Shown here one piece after another: positions 10,701-20,100 of a DNA stretch of 64,000 nucleotides; position 1 is the first letter of the stretch; each line of letters starts with the position of its first letter. Source of the stretch: Crocinitomicaceae bacterium. Its GTDB lineage: Bacteria > Bacteroidota > Bacteroidia > Flavobacteriales_D > Crocinitomicaceae. The notes beneath the pieces are model-generated. The model was given only the letters and a program-made list of their open reading frames with translations. It did not search any database and had not been told where the DNA came from. The stretch is from positions 62,001 through 126,000 of the forward strand of contig JAIPAL010000001.1 of assembly GCA_021740085.1 (NCBI GenBank), written 5' to 3'. The translations under genes were made by a program, and so were the position numbers.

Positions 10701-11335
10701 AACGAGAACATCAAAAATATAAATGTGGTATTGCTATGGTCGGTGAATGGGTTGGATTGGGTCGTGTTGCTGATAAAAAAGGCTGGTTTCCCTTTGTTGT
10801 CGTGAATGGAATGTGTGCTTTTTTTGGTAATCGTAATGGGGCAAACGCCGTCATATATTGATCGGTTGAATTCATTTTCTAGGTATTCATTTTCTAATTC
10901 ATACGACGACTGAAGTAATAAGGAGCCCTGAACGATCAACTCATCTTTAATACAAGAATATATATAGTAATAGCCATTACTCAATTTATAAACGCCATTC
11001 TTTATTTCCTCATTGCTAAGATTCGAGGATATTGGGAGTTGATTCGTGTTCCAATAAACAAGTTCATTATTTTGGAAAATATGTAAGAAAAAATTGGTTT
11101 TCGTTGGAAGGTTTTTTACTTCCTGTTGGATGGGTCCCTTAAGTAACTTGTCTACTTGTTTTTCTAAATCTTTAATGTGATTCAGAAATGAAACCTGTAT
11201 TTTTTGCTGAACGACTGGGGTAATTTGTGTGTTATTGTCTAGCCGATCTATGCCTATTGCTGTGAAAAAAGAAATCGTCGCTAATAAAAACCAAATAGCT
11301 TTTTTAAATGAACTATATGATTTTTCTTGTATCAA
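7742..11335 (-). CDS. Very large membrane sensor histidine kinase with HAMP domain
   Basis: A 1197-residue sensor kinase. From the N-terminus: a membrane segment at about 13-28, an extracytoplasmic region, a block of about eight membrane helices (roughly 200-465), a second extracytoplasmic region, further membrane segments near 700-770, a second sensor-like loop, a last helix near 900-925, a HAMP region (RLVQPLKQLQLKVKAINFG), HisKA with phospho-acceptor H992 in VAHEIKNPLTP, and a HATPase domain with N (NLIKNAAQAC), G1 (DNGCGIPPDQ) and G2 (GSGIGLSLTKQII) boxes. No receiver domain or response-regulator gene is adjacent. The stop is 127 bases before ispG, and the start overlaps udk by 4 bases (ATGA), so the two are probably translationally coupled. 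The signal is unknown. Confidence 0.9.
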   Translation of the reverse strand: MIQEKSYSSFKKAIWFLLATISFFTAIGIDRLDNNTQITPVVQQKIQVSFLNHIKDLEKQVDKLLKGPIQQEVKNLPTKTNFFLHIFQNNELVYWNTNQLPISSNLSNEEIKNGVYKLSNGYYYIYSCIKDELIVQGSLLLQSSYELENEYLENEFNRSIYDGVCPITITKKSTHSIHDNKGKPAFFISNTTQSNPFTDHSNTTFIFLMFSFIAFLLGLYFITRGHHYPALISFFLLILIRYLSIYYVPINLFSNQEYQSASLFPFNTLFPTILGLTLNIGILIYGFFVIVNIVNTRKNKIWSHVFLFILFILWWLILDFIKILVENADVSLTLDLPFTLTLYSYVLIVMVAALFYSFYYGFVKTIKQLSTSPKLIKKTWFFICLATLLFIFFRTQTQEAAKISMLLPLLLMTLISLGQLNTRGNKNVVLQLFILALFSSSFIKELNTHNQIKEREIRKLYANQLLLDRDYEAEINYSSFQSALINDTHVWQLFNYREINPIPSHVGDFFERSYFSGIWDGYELGVTMFDSSLNTILSKDGFDNYLLSDLIENHSQQSEINPAIFFLKDSYLGYSYIIKQPIPTNKGTLVFSLKSKKIPEEIGFPRLLLSKQANVLNGIANYSIAKYFIGKLAKQHGEFHFPTNLSFLKTIRGNNDFIEYGEYNHYVLFKGSGTAVVLSEKTKTNYDVLTSFSYVFCFWGLLLVLINTTYLLFKRAQYRWTLALKIQLMSVSLVVLSLVFFGAVSGLFVSRQYELFNSKSITDEVKSISTELNNKTTKTTKISKVNDGTFFELLTEKLSVIFETDINIYDLKGRLVAGSKPEVFSLGLQSEQINPRAYYELKSKHISLHSQKENIGKLSFYSVYMPIYNGKNEALGYLNIQHFNKQRDFERQIQSFLVSIMNIFILLLTGAIIISLLVSNRLVQPLKQLQLKVKAINFGKRNQHIVYSSRDEISTVVDAYNNKLDELEEAIKQLKSNERESAWREMAKQVAHEIKNPLTPIKLSVQQLLRVYDANDPESKLKIEVVVKAIIEQIDNLVKIANDFSLFAQLPVPIKKETDLILLIKNILPMFLSYKNIKITLESSLEKCFVNIDKDQWLQVFNNLIKNAAQACSDMKKPIIQIYVRTDKQMVIIEIKDNGCGIPPDQIEKIFTPHFTTKSTGSGIGLSLTKQIIENHDGQISFISTVNKGTTFTIRLG

Positions 11336-11979
11336 GGCATCTCTATATTAGTTACTGCGGATTGAATGGATTTCATTAATTCTTGAAAATCTTCGTCGGC
11401 GCGGTGGTCGTTTCTAAAAATAAAATCGGCGGTATTCTTATAGGGATAAATATAGTTTTCGTAACAAGGTAAAGCATGGTTTTCCCATTGATAAATAATA
11501 GCTGATCGGCTATATCCTCTGGTTTCCTGGTCTCGATAAATCCTTCTGTCTAATTGGGTTTCATGTTCTACATCTACAAAAATGGTATAATCAAGGAGTT
11601 TTTTCACCCCCTCATAATGAAATAGAAACAATCCTTCAACGATAATTATGCGACTCGGTTGAATGGTAAGTAATACATTTTTATTGGGATTTGAATTAAA
11701 AAAATATTCTTTTACCTCTATAGGAATCCCCGCTGATAATGAAATTAGATCTTTTGTTAACTGTTCTTCATTGATGGCGCTTGGTAAGTCGAAATTCACA
11801 ATGCCATTACTGTCTTTTTGTTGAGCTTCAATAGGATTGTAATAATTGTCCATGCTGAAAATGGCGGGTGCCTGTTCATTAAAAACTTCCCCCAAACGAC
11901 GTAATAAGGTTGTTTTTCCAGAACCACTCCCTCCTCCTATTCCTATAATAATTGTTTTTTCGTTTGTTGTAGACATCAT
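11332..11979 (-). CDS. udk: Uridine kinase
   Basis: This enzyme phosphorylates uridine and cytidine in pyrimidine salvage. The 215-residue protein has a P-loop (GIGGGSGSGKTTLLRRL), the SMDNYYNP motif, the NFDLPSAI nucleoside-binding motif, the IIVEGLFLF strand and DRRIYRDQETRGYS. The length fits the Udk family. Two Met codons stand in tandem at the start (MMSTT), so the exact initiator is uncertain by one codon. A full promoter lies upstream at 11986-12015. The gene overlaps the following kinase gene by 4 bases. Confidence 0.93.
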   Translation of the reverse strand: MMSTTNEKTIIIGIGGGSGSGKTTLLRRLGEVFNEQAPAIFSMDNYYNPIEAQQKDSNGIVNFDLPSAINEEQLTKDLISLSAGIPIEVKEYFFNSNPNKNVLLTIQPSRIIIVEGLFLFHYEGVKKLLDYTIFVDVEHETQLDRRIYRDQETRGYSRSAIIYQWENHALPCYENYIYPYKNTADFIFRNDHRADEDFQELMKSIQSAVTNIEMP

Positions 11980-11985
11980 AAGTTA

Positions 11986-12015
11986 CAAACTTAATGATTA
12001 GAAGAAGATTTTCAA
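11986..12015 (-). promoter_or_regulatory. Bacteroidota-type promoter for udk-histidine kinase
   Basis: On the minus strand, TTG (12013-12015) is followed after 19 bases by TAAGTTTG (11986-11993), an exact match to the TTG-N17-20-TAnnTTTG pattern known for Bacteroidota. It ends 6 bases before the first udk ATG, implying a very short or absent leader. Confidence 0.6.
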
Positions 12016-12028
12016 TTATTCAATGCAA

Positions 12029-12057
12029 TTGTTTTATAAGATTAATTTGTAATTTTG
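12029..12057 (+). promoter_or_regulatory. Divergent Bacteroidota-type promoter for the redoxin-protease-hemW unit
   Basis: TTG at 12029-12031 is followed after 18 bases by TAATTTTG at 12050-12057, matching TAnnTTTG exactly. The redoxin ATG is 29 bases downstream. It stands back to back with the udk promoter, only 13 bases between the two upstream elements. Its position downstream of 11994 argues that the redoxin starts at 12087. Confidence 0.6.
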
Positions 12058-12086
12058 GTATATTATTCTCCGCTAAATTAATTATC

Positions 12087-12698
12087 ATGAAAACACTTTT
12101 TTTCCTTTTAGCCATTTCTTTTTCGAATGCTTTACTGTGGGGACAAATAAAACTTAAAGATAGGGCGCCATTAAGTGATAAATTGATGGTGTCTGCAAAT
12201 ACGGAAAGTTTATCCTTGATAAAAGCCATGAAAAAAAATGGCTTGGTGGTAATCTTTAGTTGTAATACATGTCCGTTTGTTGTTGGATCTGAAAGTTTCC
12301 CTGGTTGGGAAGGTCAATACAATGATTTATATGAACAGGCTGCTAAGTATCAAATTGGTTTAGTGGTTGTTAATTCGAATGAAGGGAAACGAACGGGGGA
12401 TGATTCTTTTATTGAAATGAAAAATCACGCAGAAAAAAAAGCATATAACATGCCTTATTTGATGGATGAAAATAGTGTGTTAGCAAATGCTTTTGGGGCA
12501 AAAACAACACCACACGTCTATTTCTTTAATGAGAAACTATCCTTGATTTATATGGGATCAATTGATAATATCTGGGACAAGAATCGAACTCAAACAATTC
12601 CTTACTTAATGAATGCTATGTTAGCGAAAAACCAAGGAAATCGAATTAAAATCAAAAATACTACTCCAAAGGGTTGTAGTATTAAACGCACCAAATAA
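12087..12698 (+). CDS. Exported thioredoxin-fold redoxin (AhpC/TSA-like)
   Basis: A 203-residue protein using the ATG at 12087; the frame is open 31 codons further upstream, but that part contains the promoter and the ATG at 12087 begins a good signal peptide (MKTLFFLLAI to ALLWGQ). The mature protein has a thioredoxin-like fold with CxxC at C59-C62 (SCNTCPFVVG), followed by the VVVNSNEGKRTGDD and KTTPHVYFFNE segments, the latter holding the cis-Pro typical of thioredoxins. It resembles redoxins used as periplasmic thiol reductants or peroxidases. The secreted protease gene follows after 13 bases and contains many cysteines, so a role in exported disulfide chemistry is possible but inferred. 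Confidence 0.78.
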   Translation: MKTLFFLLAISFSNALLWGQIKLKDRAPLSDKLMVSANTESLSLIKAMKKNGLVVIFSCNTCPFVVGSESFPGWEGQYNDLYEQAAKYQIGLVVVNSNEGKRTGDDSFIEMKNHAEKKAYNMPYLMDENSVLANAFGAKTTPHVYFFNEKLSLIYMGSIDNIWDKNRTQTIPYLMNAMLAKNQGNRIKIKNTTPKGCSIKRTK

Positions 12699-12711
12699 AA
12701 TTAAAGTAAAA

Positions 12712-14970
12712 ATGAATAAACTAATTATTTTTCTTTTTATCGGTTACACTGCTTTTTCACAACAAGGTGATGGCGGTGTCCCTAGAAGTTACAAATTTAG
12801 TGGTGTTCTTAAGACAATAGATAAAATTTCTTTTTTAGAGCCTGATGTAGTGGCATTGAAAGCAGAGGACGCCATAAAAGATAAGGCGGGCTTGTCCCCT
12901 TGGCGTTTTGGATTTAATAACCCAAGTTCTTCCACATTATTTAATTGCGGTACATGGGATACGTTGCCTAATAAAGATCTTATCTGGAGATTGTTAGTGC
13001 ATTGCGATAAAGCGCTCACAGTAAATTTGACTTTCGAAAATTTAATGATCCCAGAAGGAAATGAATTGTTCATTTATAACCCCGATAAATCTTTTGTTTT
13101 AGGGCGATTCACTGCAAATCATATTTATGAAGGTCAATTAGGCTCAGAACTTGTTCCTGGAGAAGATGTAATAATAGAATGGTATGTTCCTTTTAATAAT
13201 GATCTTGGCTATTTAGAGTTGGGCATCGTTACTCACGGTTATAGATCCTCAAATGAATTTCAAGAAAAAGCATTTGGAAGTTCCGGTGCATGTAATATCA
13301 ATGTAAATTGCCCACTCGGTGCACAATGGGTGAATGAACGAAATAGTGCCGTGATGTTAGTATCGGGTAGTAATGGTTTTTGTTCCGGTGCCTTAGTAAA
13401 TAATGTTTTAAATAATGGCAAGCCCTATGTTTTGACTGCTGATCATTGCTACAGTAATCCGGCATCATGGATTTTTCGATTTAATTGGCAGGCAACTAAC
13501 TGCGCAAACCCTGCGACATCTCCTAGTTTTGTCTCTTTAAATGGGGCTGTATTAAGGGCTCGAGGTGCAGCATCTGATTTTTGTTTAGTAGAAATAATCG
13601 GAGGATTAATTGGTAATACTGTCCCTGCTGCTTATGTCCCTTATTTTGCTGGATGGGATAACTCTAATGTGACACCCGCGTCGGCGGTATGTGTTCACCA
13701 CCCAAGTGGTGATATTAAAAAAATATCGTTTGAAAATGACCCGTTAATTTCTACTTCTTGGCCTGGTTGTCCAGCAAATAGTCATTGGGGAATTACTAAT
13801 TGGGATGATGGAGTTACAGAACCTGGGTCTTCGGGATCGCCTATATTTGATCAAAACCATAGGATTGTCGGACAACTTCATGGTGGGGCTTCGGCTTGTG
13901 GAGCAGCAGCATTATCTGATGAATATGGAAAATTTAGTTATTCATGGAATCCTGCAGGTAGTGATAGTACCAATCAACTTAAATATTGGTTGGATCCTTC
14001 AGTTAGTGGGGCATTATTTATTGACGGCTTTGATCCTGCTGGGGGGGTGCCTGTACAAGTAGATCCCGCTGTTAGTAATTTACAAGGGGTTTCTGGAACA
14101 TTTTGTTCAGCAGAAGTTACTCCTTCTTTCTCATTGGTAAATAATGGTGCGGTCACTTTAACAACTGCAACAATTACTTATGGATTTGATGGGGTAAATA
14201 ACCTAATTTATAATTGGTCAGGAACTTTACCTCAATGGCAATCTGTTGTGGTTATTTTACCCACAGCCACACTTACAAATGGGGCACATACATTCAGTGC
14301 ATCAGTGACAAACACAAATGCAGGAGTGGATGAAAATAACTTAAATAATGCCGTGAATAATTCTTTTTCCATTGTATTAAATGGTGTTTCTGTTGTAATG
14401 GACTTAACCTTAGATTGCTATGGTTCAGAAACTTCGTGGGAACTTCAAAACACGAGTGGTACAGCTATTTATGCGGGAAATGGTTATGCGGATGATGAAC
14501 CTGGAATGGTTAGTGAAACTTGGTGTTTAAATTATGGCTGTTACGCCTATGTTTTAATGGATAGTTACGGGGATGGCTTATCTAATAATGGTTTGTGTGC
14601 AACAGGTGATGGCAACCTTTATATTAGTCAAGCGGGTGATTCTCTCACTTCAATTCCTACTAGTGGTGCTGATTTTGGAGATCAAGTTACACTTAATTTT
14701 TGTGTGTCGGGGGCCGGTTTAAATGAACTTGAAAACAGTAATATGTTGGTTTTTCCCAACCCAAGTAATGGTGTTGTAATGATCAGTTTAGAGCATCAAA
14801 CAACAGGGACAATCCAAGTTTTAACTCTTACTGGTCAATTAATGGAAGAATATGATTTTAATGGTCAACAGTTTAAAATGAATCTTGCAGCTCTTTCTGC
14901 TGGAACGTATTTTATACGATTTATTGAACAGAGCGGTAAATCAAGCATTAAGAAACTTGTTTTAAATTAA
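12712..14970 (+). CDS. Secreted trypsin-like serine protease with T9SS C-terminal domain
   Basis: A 752-residue protein with a signal peptide (MNKLIIFLFIGYTAFSQQ). Residues about 190-440 are a chymotrypsin-fold domain similar to lysyl endopeptidases: H245 in LTADHC, D289 in ASDFCLVE and S374 in the GSSGSP motif (equivalent to GDSGGP) form the expected triad. Several Cys pairs fit disulfides. Next comes a CARDB-like beta domain (about 450-560; DPAVSNLQGV, TLTNGAHTFSA), a second beta region, and a type A T9SS signal from LVFPNPSNGV to KKLVLN. It is therefore predicted to be exported across the outer membrane. The cleavage specificity cannot be read from the sequence. It lies between a redoxin gene and hemW, the latter only 3 bases downstream. 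Confidence 0.88.
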   Translation: MNKLIIFLFIGYTAFSQQGDGGVPRSYKFSGVLKTIDKISFLEPDVVALKAEDAIKDKAGLSPWRFGFNNPSSSTLFNCGTWDTLPNKDLIWRLLVHCDKALTVNLTFENLMIPEGNELFIYNPDKSFVLGRFTANHIYEGQLGSELVPGEDVIIEWYVPFNNDLGYLELGIVTHGYRSSNEFQEKAFGSSGACNINVNCPLGAQWVNERNSAVMLVSGSNGFCSGALVNNVLNNGKPYVLTADHCYSNPASWIFRFNWQATNCANPATSPSFVSLNGAVLRARGAASDFCLVEIIGGLIGNTVPAAYVPYFAGWDNSNVTPASAVCVHHPSGDIKKISFENDPLISTSWPGCPANSHWGITNWDDGVTEPGSSGSPIFDQNHRIVGQLHGGASACGAAALSDEYGKFSYSWNPAGSDSTNQLKYWLDPSVSGALFIDGFDPAGGVPVQVDPAVSNLQGVSGTFCSAEVTPSFSLVNNGAVTLTTATITYGFDGVNNLIYNWSGTLPQWQSVVVILPTATLTNGAHTFSASVTNTNAGVDENNLNNAVNNSFSIVLNGVSVVMDLTLDCYGSETSWELQNTSGTAIYAGNGYADDEPGMVSETWCLNYGCYAYVLMDSYGDGLSNNGLCATGDGNLYISQAGDSLTSIPTSGADFGDQVTLNFCVSGAGLNELENSNMLVFPNPSNGVVMISLEHQTTGTIQVLTLTGQLMEEYDFNGQQFKMNLAALSAGTYFIRFIEQSGKSSIKKLVLN

Positions 14971-14973
14971 GGT

Positions 14974-16107
14974 GTGGCGGGTATTTATCTCCACATTCCT
15001 TTTTGTAAGCAACGTTGTACCTACTGTGATTTCCACTTCTCTACTAATTTTGAAAAATATAGAAATGACCTGATTCTTTCTATGTGTAAGGAACTTGTTT
15101 TGAGAAATAAAGAAGTTTCGGAAGAGGTTGATACGATCTATTTTGGTGGGGGAACCCCGAGTTTATTGCAAAAACACGAATTTACACTACTTCTTGATAC
15201 TATTTTTACAAATTTTACCGTCAATCCTCTCGCGGAAATTACCATTGAAGTGAATCCAGATGACTGCTCAAAAACTAAACTAAACGATTGGATTAATTTA
15301 GGAATAAACCGTTTAAGTATTGGCTTGCAATCCTTCAAAGAGGGAGATTTAAATTGGATGAATCGTTCTCATAATGCAAAGCAAGGAATAGAGGCGGTTC
15401 AAAACGCACGCAGTGCTGGCTTCGAAAATATCTCTATAGACTTAATGTATGGTTTGCCAAATTTGAGTAAAGAAGAGTGGTTGATAAATCTCAAGAGCGC
15501 TATAGCATTGAAACCAACGCATATTTCTGCCTATTGCCTGACTATTGAACCTAAAACAGCTGTACATAGTTGGGTGCTTAATGAGAAATTTATTCCGTTA
15601 AATGAAGATTATCAAAACGAACAGTTTATAGATATGATCCAAGGTTTATCTCAAGAAGGCTACGAACAATATGAAATTTCGAACTTTGCAAAAGAAGGGG
15701 TTTATGCTAAACATAATACGGCGTATTGGGAAGGGAAACCGTATTTAGGTGTTGGACCTTCTGCTCATTCTTATACTAAAAGAAGTAGAAGATGGAACGT
15801 TAGTAATAACACCCTTTATTGGAAAAATGTAGGTGTAAATGATACGTGGTATCAAGAGGAGTTTTTGAGTGAAGAAGATAAATGGAATGAACTTTTTTTA
15901 ACTGGCTTAAGAACGAAATGGGGGGTTGCTAAAGAAAAAACATTGGAATTTGGTGGTTTAAAAAAAGAGGAAGAAGAACTTATTTCAACTCATATTAAAG
16001 TTGGACTTATTACCGAAACAGATACTTCATGGGTTTTAAGTTTGAAAGGTAAAATGCAAGCTGATGGAATAGCTAGTTCCTTGTTTAGGCTGAATAAAAA
16101 AAACTAA
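14974..16107 (+). CDS. hemW: Radical SAM heme chaperone HemW
   Basis: A 377-residue radical SAM protein with the CX3CX2C cluster motif at C11, C15 and C18 (IPFCKQRCTYCDFHF). The motif lacks the further Cys typical of true coproporphyrinogen dehydrogenase HemN, which favours HemW, a heme-binding chaperone. Further family motifs are YFGGGTPSLL, EVNPDD, RLSIGLQSF and DLMYGLP, and the C-terminal part has GVGPSAHSY. The start codon is GTG at 14974-14976, just 3 bases after the protease stop; this is the only start that keeps the IYLHIPFC N-terminus. The 3' end overlaps rpiB tail to tail by 4 bases. Confidence 0.9.
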   Translation: MAGIYLHIPFCKQRCTYCDFHFSTNFEKYRNDLILSMCKELVLRNKEVSEEVDTIYFGGGTPSLLQKHEFTLLLDTIFTNFTVNPLAEITIEVNPDDCSKTKLNDWINLGINRLSIGLQSFKEGDLNWMNRSHNAKQGIEAVQNARSAGFENISIDLMYGLPNLSKEEWLINLKSAIALKPTHISAYCLTIEPKTAVHSWVLNEKFIPLNEDYQNEQFIDMIQGLSQEGYEQYEISNFAKEGVYAKHNTAYWEGKPYLGVGPSAHSYTKRSRRWNVSNNTLYWKNVGVNDTWYQEEFLSEEDKWNELFLTGLRTKWGVAKEKTLEFGGLKKEEEELISTHIKVGLITETDTSWVLSLKGKMQADGIASSLFRLNKKN

Positions 16108-16538
16108 CAATTTATTTTATTCACTCTTAATTGATGGCGGCCTCCTTCAAAATTTGTATTTAGAAATGTATCAACCATTGTAATTGCTTCTTCTATTGTT
16201 ATAAATCGTGCTGGTATAGCGATGATATTCGCATTATTATGTTGTCGCGCCAAAAGTGCAATTTCATTATTCCAACATAAAGCACTTCTTACGCCCTGAT
16301 GTTTATTAGCTGTCATATTAATGCCATTACCTGAACCACAGATTAATATACCAAGGGATCCTTCGTTTGAAAGAATATACTCAGATACGGGGTGCGCATA
16401 ATCAGGATAATCAATACTTTCTTCTGAATAACATCCATAATCCTTTGTTTCCAATCCCCCACTTTCTAAATGTTTTATAATTGCTGCTTTTAATAGAAAG
16501 CCAGCATGATCGCTGCCTATTGGTATTGTTGTTGCCAT
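16104..16538 (-). CDS. rpiB: Ribose-5-phosphate isomerase B
   Basis: RpiB interconverts ribose 5-phosphate and ribulose 5-phosphate in the pentose phosphate pathway. The 144-residue protein has GSDHAGF at the N-terminus, D44YPDYA, the catalytic cysteine C67 in ILICGSGNG, and EGGRHQLRV near the C-terminus, all typical of the RpiB/LacAB family. Its length is normal. It is transcribed from the AT-rich gap side and converges on hemW with a 4-base overlap. Confidence 0.94.
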   Translation of the reverse strand: MATTIPIGSDHAGFLLKAAIIKHLESGGLETKDYGCYSEESIDYPDYAHPVSEYILSNEGSLGILICGSGNGINMTANKHQGVRSALCWNNEIALLARQHNNANIIAIPARFITIEEAITMVDTFLNTNFEGGRHQLRVNKINC

Positions 16539-17140
16539 TATTAAAGTTTTTTATAAAGTTAATTTTAATTAACATATTGGCGCTTTTATTAACTTTTTAT
16601 CTTTTTTAATATATTTAAAACATTGATTTACAATGAATTAATTTATATAATTGTGAACACTAAGTATTAATTTATGTTTATTAATTTGTATAACTTATAG
16701 TAACTTTCTGTTGGATAATTAGAATAAAATAACAAGCCAATTTGTTTTTTACATAGAGGGTATTAGTTAGTAATTTTTATGCGCTATTTTAACACAAGTA
16801 ATTCACTCTTTTTTAATTAACATTCTTGTTTATTTTTCAACAATAAGAGTTGTTCATTCATTGTTCATATACTTTCTTTTCTTTGTTTAGTAAAGGAATA
16901 AATGAACTTAATTAATAATGATAAGTAGTGATTAAATTTAATTATTTATTAATGATAATATATTCGGTTTTATTTTTAAACATTTGAACACCCTTAATAA
17001 CAATAGTAAATTTTTTTAATTATTTAAAATAAATATATTATATACTATTAGGCTCGGTATGATTATACTTGTGAAGATAAAACTATATCTTTACTTTCGT
17101 TTAGGAATGAGACGTTTTATAAAAAATGAGTTAAAAATAG
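16539..17140. other. 602-base AT-rich intergenic region, candidate replication-origin region
   Basis: This is the longest gap in the window and is strikingly AT-rich by eye. No coding frame or tRNA is seen. It contains several copies of TGTTCA or its complement (near 16653, 16852, 16864, 16901 and 16984), including a close direct pair, GTTGTTCATTC then ATTGTTCATA. I found no perfect DnaA box (TTATNCACA). At the right edge TTG (17069-17071) and TACTTTCG (17092-17099), 20 bases apart, form a near-match promoter for the DUF4175 gene. The conserved genes to the left mostly point left and those to the right mostly point right, and parS sites lie 4 kb away; both fit a nearby origin but do not prove one. 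Confidence 0.35.
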
Positions 17141-20100
17141 ATGGATAATACATTCGATAGATTAGTAAATCAAATTGACGCTTTTATACGAAAATATTAT
17201 ACGAATGAAATTGTTAAAGGTATTTTCTTCTTTCTTGGAATATTAATTTTTTCATATCTATTTGTTTCCATTTTAGAATATCTAGGAAGATTTAATTCGG
17301 TATTTCGCGCCTTTTTCCTATTTGGATTTTTATCGTTCAATACATTTATTTTAGTTAAATATATTCTTATTCCTTTAGGTAAACTTTTTTCATTTGGAAA
17401 TAGAATAAACAGAAATCAAGCAAGTGAAATAATAGGTAAATTCTTCCCCTCTATTTCGGATCGATTAAAAAACACCTTACAATTAAATGACTTATTAATT
17501 TCTCAGGAAGGGAATTTAGAATTGTTAAATGCAACCGTGTATCAGCGATCTCAAGAGTTAAATACTGTCCCTTTTGTTGGAGCGATTGAAATAAAAGATA
17601 ATAAAAAATACTTAAAATTTATTATACCACTGGTTCTTTTATTGGTTTCAATCTCCATTTTCATACCAACGATCCTCACACAAGGAACTGAGCGAGTAGT
17701 TAATTTTAATAAAGAATATAAGCCCATTGCGCCATTTAACTTTAGTGTTGATAATACACATCTATTACTTGAGGAAGGAGAAGATGTTAAGATTTATTTA
17801 ACGCTTAAAGGGTCATTTTTACCTGAAAACGTTTATTTAGTAAGTGTTAATGGAAAGTTTTTAATGGAAAAAACGAGTAAAAATACTTTTGTATCCATTA
17901 TCAAAAAACCAAAAACTTCTGGTAATTTTTATTTTATAGCAAATGAATATGAGAGTGATAAATACAATTATAAATTATTAGGTAAATCAATTATTGGTAA
18001 GTTAGATGCGATCTTAATTTATCCATCTTATTTGGGAAAAGTTAATACGCTTATTACCAATACGGGAGACATAACAGTTCCTGAAGGAACTAAAATTGAA
18101 TGGAGTGTTTTAACAAGAAATACGAAGAAAACAGTTTTATCATTCAATAAAGAAAAGATCACTTTTACTAGTAATGGTTTTAATTTCAAGAGGTTAATTA
18201 CTAATAATGCAACGCTTAAATTGGATCTTTTTAATTTATATTCAGCAAAAATAGATTCGACTTCTCTCCATGTTACGGTCGTTAAGGATGCTTTTCCAAC
18301 AATCTCATTATCAGAACGGATTGATTCAGTTGCCGAGGGTGTACGTTATTTTCAAGGTGATATTGGTGATGATTACGGCTTAAGGTCACTCAATTTTGTT
18401 TACACCCTAATAGGTGAAAATGGTAACAAAAAAACAAGTACGATGAGCGTTAAAGCGGTTAATGGTACTAGGTCAATGTTTGATTTTGCTGTTGATTTTA
18501 GAAGAGAAAATGTGAAGCTAAATGACCGTATTGAATATTATTTTGTTGTAACTGATAATGATGGAGTAAACGGTAGTAAAAGCACACGCAGTCAACTAAA
18601 CACCTATAAATTACCAAGTTTAGAGGAACTTAATGAAAATAGAAGTGAGGATCAACAAAAGAATAAAGAAGATCTAGCTAAGTTGTTAAAGAAAGCACAA
18701 GAATTCCAAAAAAATGTAGAAACATTAAAAAAGGAAGTAATTAATTCGAAGTCAAATGATTGGAATAAAATAAATAAGGCGGCTCAGTTGAAAGAGGAAC
18801 AGAAAAATTTAGTGGAGTCGTTAGAGCAATTGAAGTCTGAATTAAATCAAAGTACCGAAGAAAAAAACCAATTGTCCGAGATGGATAAAGAGGTGTTAGA
18901 GAAACAAGAGTTGATAGAAAAACTATTGGAGGATTTAATGGATGACGAACTCAAAAAGTTGCTGGATGAACTCGAAAAATTAATGCGAGAAAATAATAAA
19001 GAAGAGTTAAAAGATAAAATGCAAGAAATCAGCCAATCAGCGGAAGACATGCAGAAGCAGCTTGACAGAAGTCTGGAAATGCTCAAAAAACTCCAAGTTA
19101 ACGAAAGAATAGATGACGCAGAAAAAGAATTAAAAAGTTTAGCAAAAGAACAAGAGGAATTAAAGAAGCAAGTGGAAGAAAACAAACTTTCTAAGGAGGA
19201 AGCCGCTAAAAAACAAGAGGAATTAAACAAGAAATTTGAGGAACTTAAAAAGGATATTCAAGAAATTAAGGAATTAAATAAAAAGTTAGATCAACCAATA
19301 CCACTTCAAGACACCAAACCGCTCGAGGAAAGTATTAGTGAGGAAATGAAGGATGCGAAAGAATCTTTGGAGCAAGGTAAAGACAAAAAAGCAGGGGAAA
19401 ACCAAAAGTCAGCCGCTGAGGAAATGAGCGAATTAGCAGACCAGCTTAACGATAATCAGGAAGCGGCAAATAAAAAAGAGAATGAGGAAGACATGAATTC
19501 CATTAGAAATATCTTAGAAAGCCTTATGATTTTAAGTTTCAACCAAGAATCATTAATTACCAAATTCAAAAAAACTAATTCTAAAAGCCCTGCATATAAG
19601 AAATTAGGTCGTTTGCAACGTAACATTGTGACAGATACAGAAATTGTTAAAGATAGTTTATTGGCATTAGCTAAAAGGCAACCTAAAATCGCTTCTTTTG
19701 TAGATAAGGAATTAACCATTATTAAGGATAATCACGAACTATCTATTAATTCCATAGATGAACATCGGATTGTAGACTTAGAAACGCACCAACAACTCAC
19801 TATGACCTCCTACAATAACTTGGCTCTTCTGTTAAATGAGGCATTACAACAAATGCAAGCAGAAATGCAGGCACAACAGAAAGGTTCGGGTAGTTGCAGC
19901 AAACCAGGTAATGGCAAACCAAAACCCGGTTCTATGTCCACGGGAGACATGAAGGAAATGTTAAAAAAACAATTAGAAAAGTTAAAAAAGGGAAGTTCTC
20001 CCGGTGATGGAAAGGAAGGGGAAAAACCGGGTGAAAAACCAGGCGACAAGCCAGGTATGGGTATGTTGGGTTTGGGAAATAAGGAAATTGCCAAGATGGC

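Noticed and set aside
11994..12086. The 31-codon N-terminal extension of the redoxin
   Set aside because: It covers the TTG/TAATTTTG promoter and would bury the signal peptide; the ATG at 12087 is the better start.
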